From positions 1-14,517 of the forward strand of contig CAZNEI010000049.1 of assembly GCA_964572045.1 (NCBI GenBank): DNA of 14,517 bases. Direction: 5' to 3'. Shown here in pieces: positions 14,002 through 14,517 of this stretch; the first letter of the stretch is position 1; the number at the start of each line of letters is the position of its first letter. Position numbers and translations under genes: made by a program. The stretch is from CBDCKR01 sp964572045. Lineage in GTDB: Bacteria; Gemmatimonadota; Gemmatimonadetes; Longimicrobiales; Gaopeijiaceae. The notes under the pieces are model-generated. The model had not been told where the DNA came from. It saw only the letters and a list, made by a program, of their open reading frames with translations, and made no database searches.

Positions 14002-14089
14002 CTCCAATGATCTCTTCGCCCCGGACCTCAGGCTCACTCCCCGTTGGAAACCGGACTCGAGTTCAGGCTTGTCTCTTCCATCATTGGAG
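14002..14089. repeat. 10-bp inverted repeat pair between the integrase remnant and the IS110 leader
   Basis: CTCCAATGAT (14002-14011) and ATCATTGGAG (14080-14089) are exact reverse complements 68 bases apart. The left copy overlaps a second dyad, GATCAT/ATGATC (13995-14000 with 14007-14012), and supplies the ribosome-binding sequence of the minus-strand remnant. Between them, CCGGAC and TCAGGCT each occur twice (from 14021 and 14051; 14028 and 14063), so the segment may hold a degenerate direct duplication. The pair may mark an old element end or the IS110 insertion zone. Confidence 0.55.
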
Positions 14090-14110
14090 ATCCCCGCTTG
14101 ATTTGCAGGA

Positions 14111-14252
14111 CCGGGTCACGGGAAGGCCCGGGCTGTTGGGTGCCCGCGGAGGCGAGCGTAGAGAGCCGGAGCGGGCGCCCAACAGGGGCGGTGGTCGGAC
14201 CGTTTCGGGCTTGGCCGTAAGGGGCCGAAAATGAGTTTGGTCGCCACCGTCC
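14111..14252 (+). ncRNA. Candidate IS110 bridge RNA (three consecutive stem-loops)
   Basis: Upstream of the transposase and in the same orientation, three stem-loops follow one another almost without gaps. The first is CCGGG/CCCGG (14111-14115 with 14127-14131). The second has a 15-bp stem, 14133-14147 with 14171-14185, perfect except for one G-U wobble, closing a 23-base loop. The third has a 9-bp stem (14186-14194 with 14244-14252, one G-U), then GACC/GGTC (14198-14201 with 14239-14242), then TTTCGG/CCGAAA (14203-14208 with 14225-14230), separated by asymmetric internal loops. In IS110 elements such as IS621 the 5' non-coding end encodes a bridge RNA with a 5' stem-loop, a target-binding loop and a donor-binding loop in this order. 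The fold is by eye; guide sequences were not assigned. Confidence 0.55.
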
Positions 14253-14322
14253 TTCCCTCTGTCCTGAATGGATACATGAGCATCGAGGCTCGCACGACAA
14301 GCACAGGAGAAGGGAAGAACAG

Positions 14323-14517
14323 ATGAGCACCATCCCCCGCACCGTCGGGATCGACATCTCCAAGGACTGGCTCGACGCCTTCGCGGCGCCCGAGGGGAGA
14401 GCCTGCTGGTTCTCGAACGATGCGGCCGGCTTCCGGAAGCTGATCGCCTGGATCGGCTCCGAGGTCGACCGGATCGCCTACGAACCCTCCGGACCCTTTC
14501 ACCGAGACTTCGAGGAG
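14323..14517 (+). CDS. IS110-family transposase, N-terminal 65 residues (3' end outside window)
   Basis: ATG 14323 follows AGGAGAAGGGA (14305-14315) at good spacing and opens a frame still open at the window end. Residues 1-65 carry the RuvC-like start of the DEDD catalytic domain: TVGIDISKDWLDAF with the first Asp at position 11, a FSNDAAGFRKLIAWI segment, and IAYEPSGPFHRDFE with the conserved Glu54. These are the hallmark N-terminal blocks of IS110-family (DEDD) transposases; the serine-containing C-terminal Tnp domain is beyond the window. Whether the gene is intact cannot be seen. The structured leader at 14111-14252 is its likely guide RNA. Confidence 0.88.
   Translation, partial: MSTIPRTVGIDISKDWLDAFAAPEGRACWFSNDAAGFRKLIAWIGSEVDRIAYEPSGPFHRDFEE

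Larger units (their letters stand above)
14090..14517 (+). mobile_element. Left part of an IS110-family insertion sequence (runs off the window)
   Basis: The element is recognised by the IS110-type transposase start at 14323 and the long structured non-coding segment before it. The true left boundary is not visible, because IS110 elements usually lack long terminal inverted repeats and target duplications; it should fall between about 14012 and 14110, and 14090 is a working value. The right end lies outside the window. Confidence 0.6.

Noticed and set aside
13548..14234. Plus-strand open frame of 228 codons spanning the M20 end and the integrase remnant
   Set aside because: It is out of frame with M20, antisense to the remnant, and its sequence has no recognisable domain.
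14116..14502. Minus-strand open frame opposite the IS110 start
   Set aside because: It is antisense to the transposase start and the structured leader and lacks family features.
1..14517. CRISPR array, toxin-antitoxin pair, restriction or other defence system
   Set aside because: No regularly spaced repeats and no proteins of these families were seen; the only accessory content is the IS110 element and the integrase remnant.

Overview
The window is a GC-rich bacterial chromosome segment, densely packed with housekeeping genes almost all on the + strand, and it ends in a mobile-element patch on the right. Gene content and style point tentatively to Gemmatimonadota or a similar high-GC, Gram-negative-type lineage. 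The clues are a pdxJ (DXP-dependent) vitamin B6 route, an MEP-pathway ispE, a K+-dependent membrane pyrophosphatase, an exported protein that looks like a diverged GWxTD-type protein, and the order ispE / tRNA-Gln / prs / rplY / pth. This placement is inference; no 16S or other marker is present.

Region 1 (1-5698) is a tightly coupled gene run. It opens inside the 3' part of rarA (replication-fork maintenance ATPase). After a 93-bp gap with a 14-bp palindrome come hflX (ribosome-splitting GTPase), a Rossmann/DUF2520 protein, pdxJ (pyridoxine 5'-phosphate synthase), a flippase-like/UPF0104 membrane protein and ispE (CDP-ME kinase). From hflX to ispE every stop overlaps the next start (GTGA, ATGA, TTGA, then an 8-base overlap), which implies translational coupling. 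Three of those four downstream genes use non-ATG starts.

Region 2 (5699-8045) holds a tRNA-Gln(TTG), a hairpin-rich leader and a 618-residue predicted exported protein. That protein has a TPR-like section, a GWxTD-like core and a beta-rich C-terminus.

Region 3 (8046-13714) is the nucleotide/translation/energy block: prs (PRPP synthase), rplY/ctc (L25 with a tandem-repeat acidic tail), pth (peptidyl-tRNA hydrolase), hppA (ion-pumping pyrophosphatase) and an M20-family metallohydrolase similar to YgeY. Hairpins sit between prs and rplY and across the rplY stop. HppA would consume the PPi released by biosynthesis, although PRPP synthase itself releases AMP, not PPi.

Region 4 (13715-14517) is accessory. 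It holds a 22-bp near-palindrome, a minus-strand remnant of an integrase/DDE-type transposase that loses its reading after about 59 codons, a 10-bp inverted repeat, and the left part of an IS110-family element. The transposase start (65 codons, running off the window) is preceded by a roughly 200-base non-coding leader. That leader folds on paper into three consecutive stem-loops (14111-14131, 14133-14185, 14186-14252), the architecture expected of an IS110 bridge RNA. This is the most interesting feature of the window.
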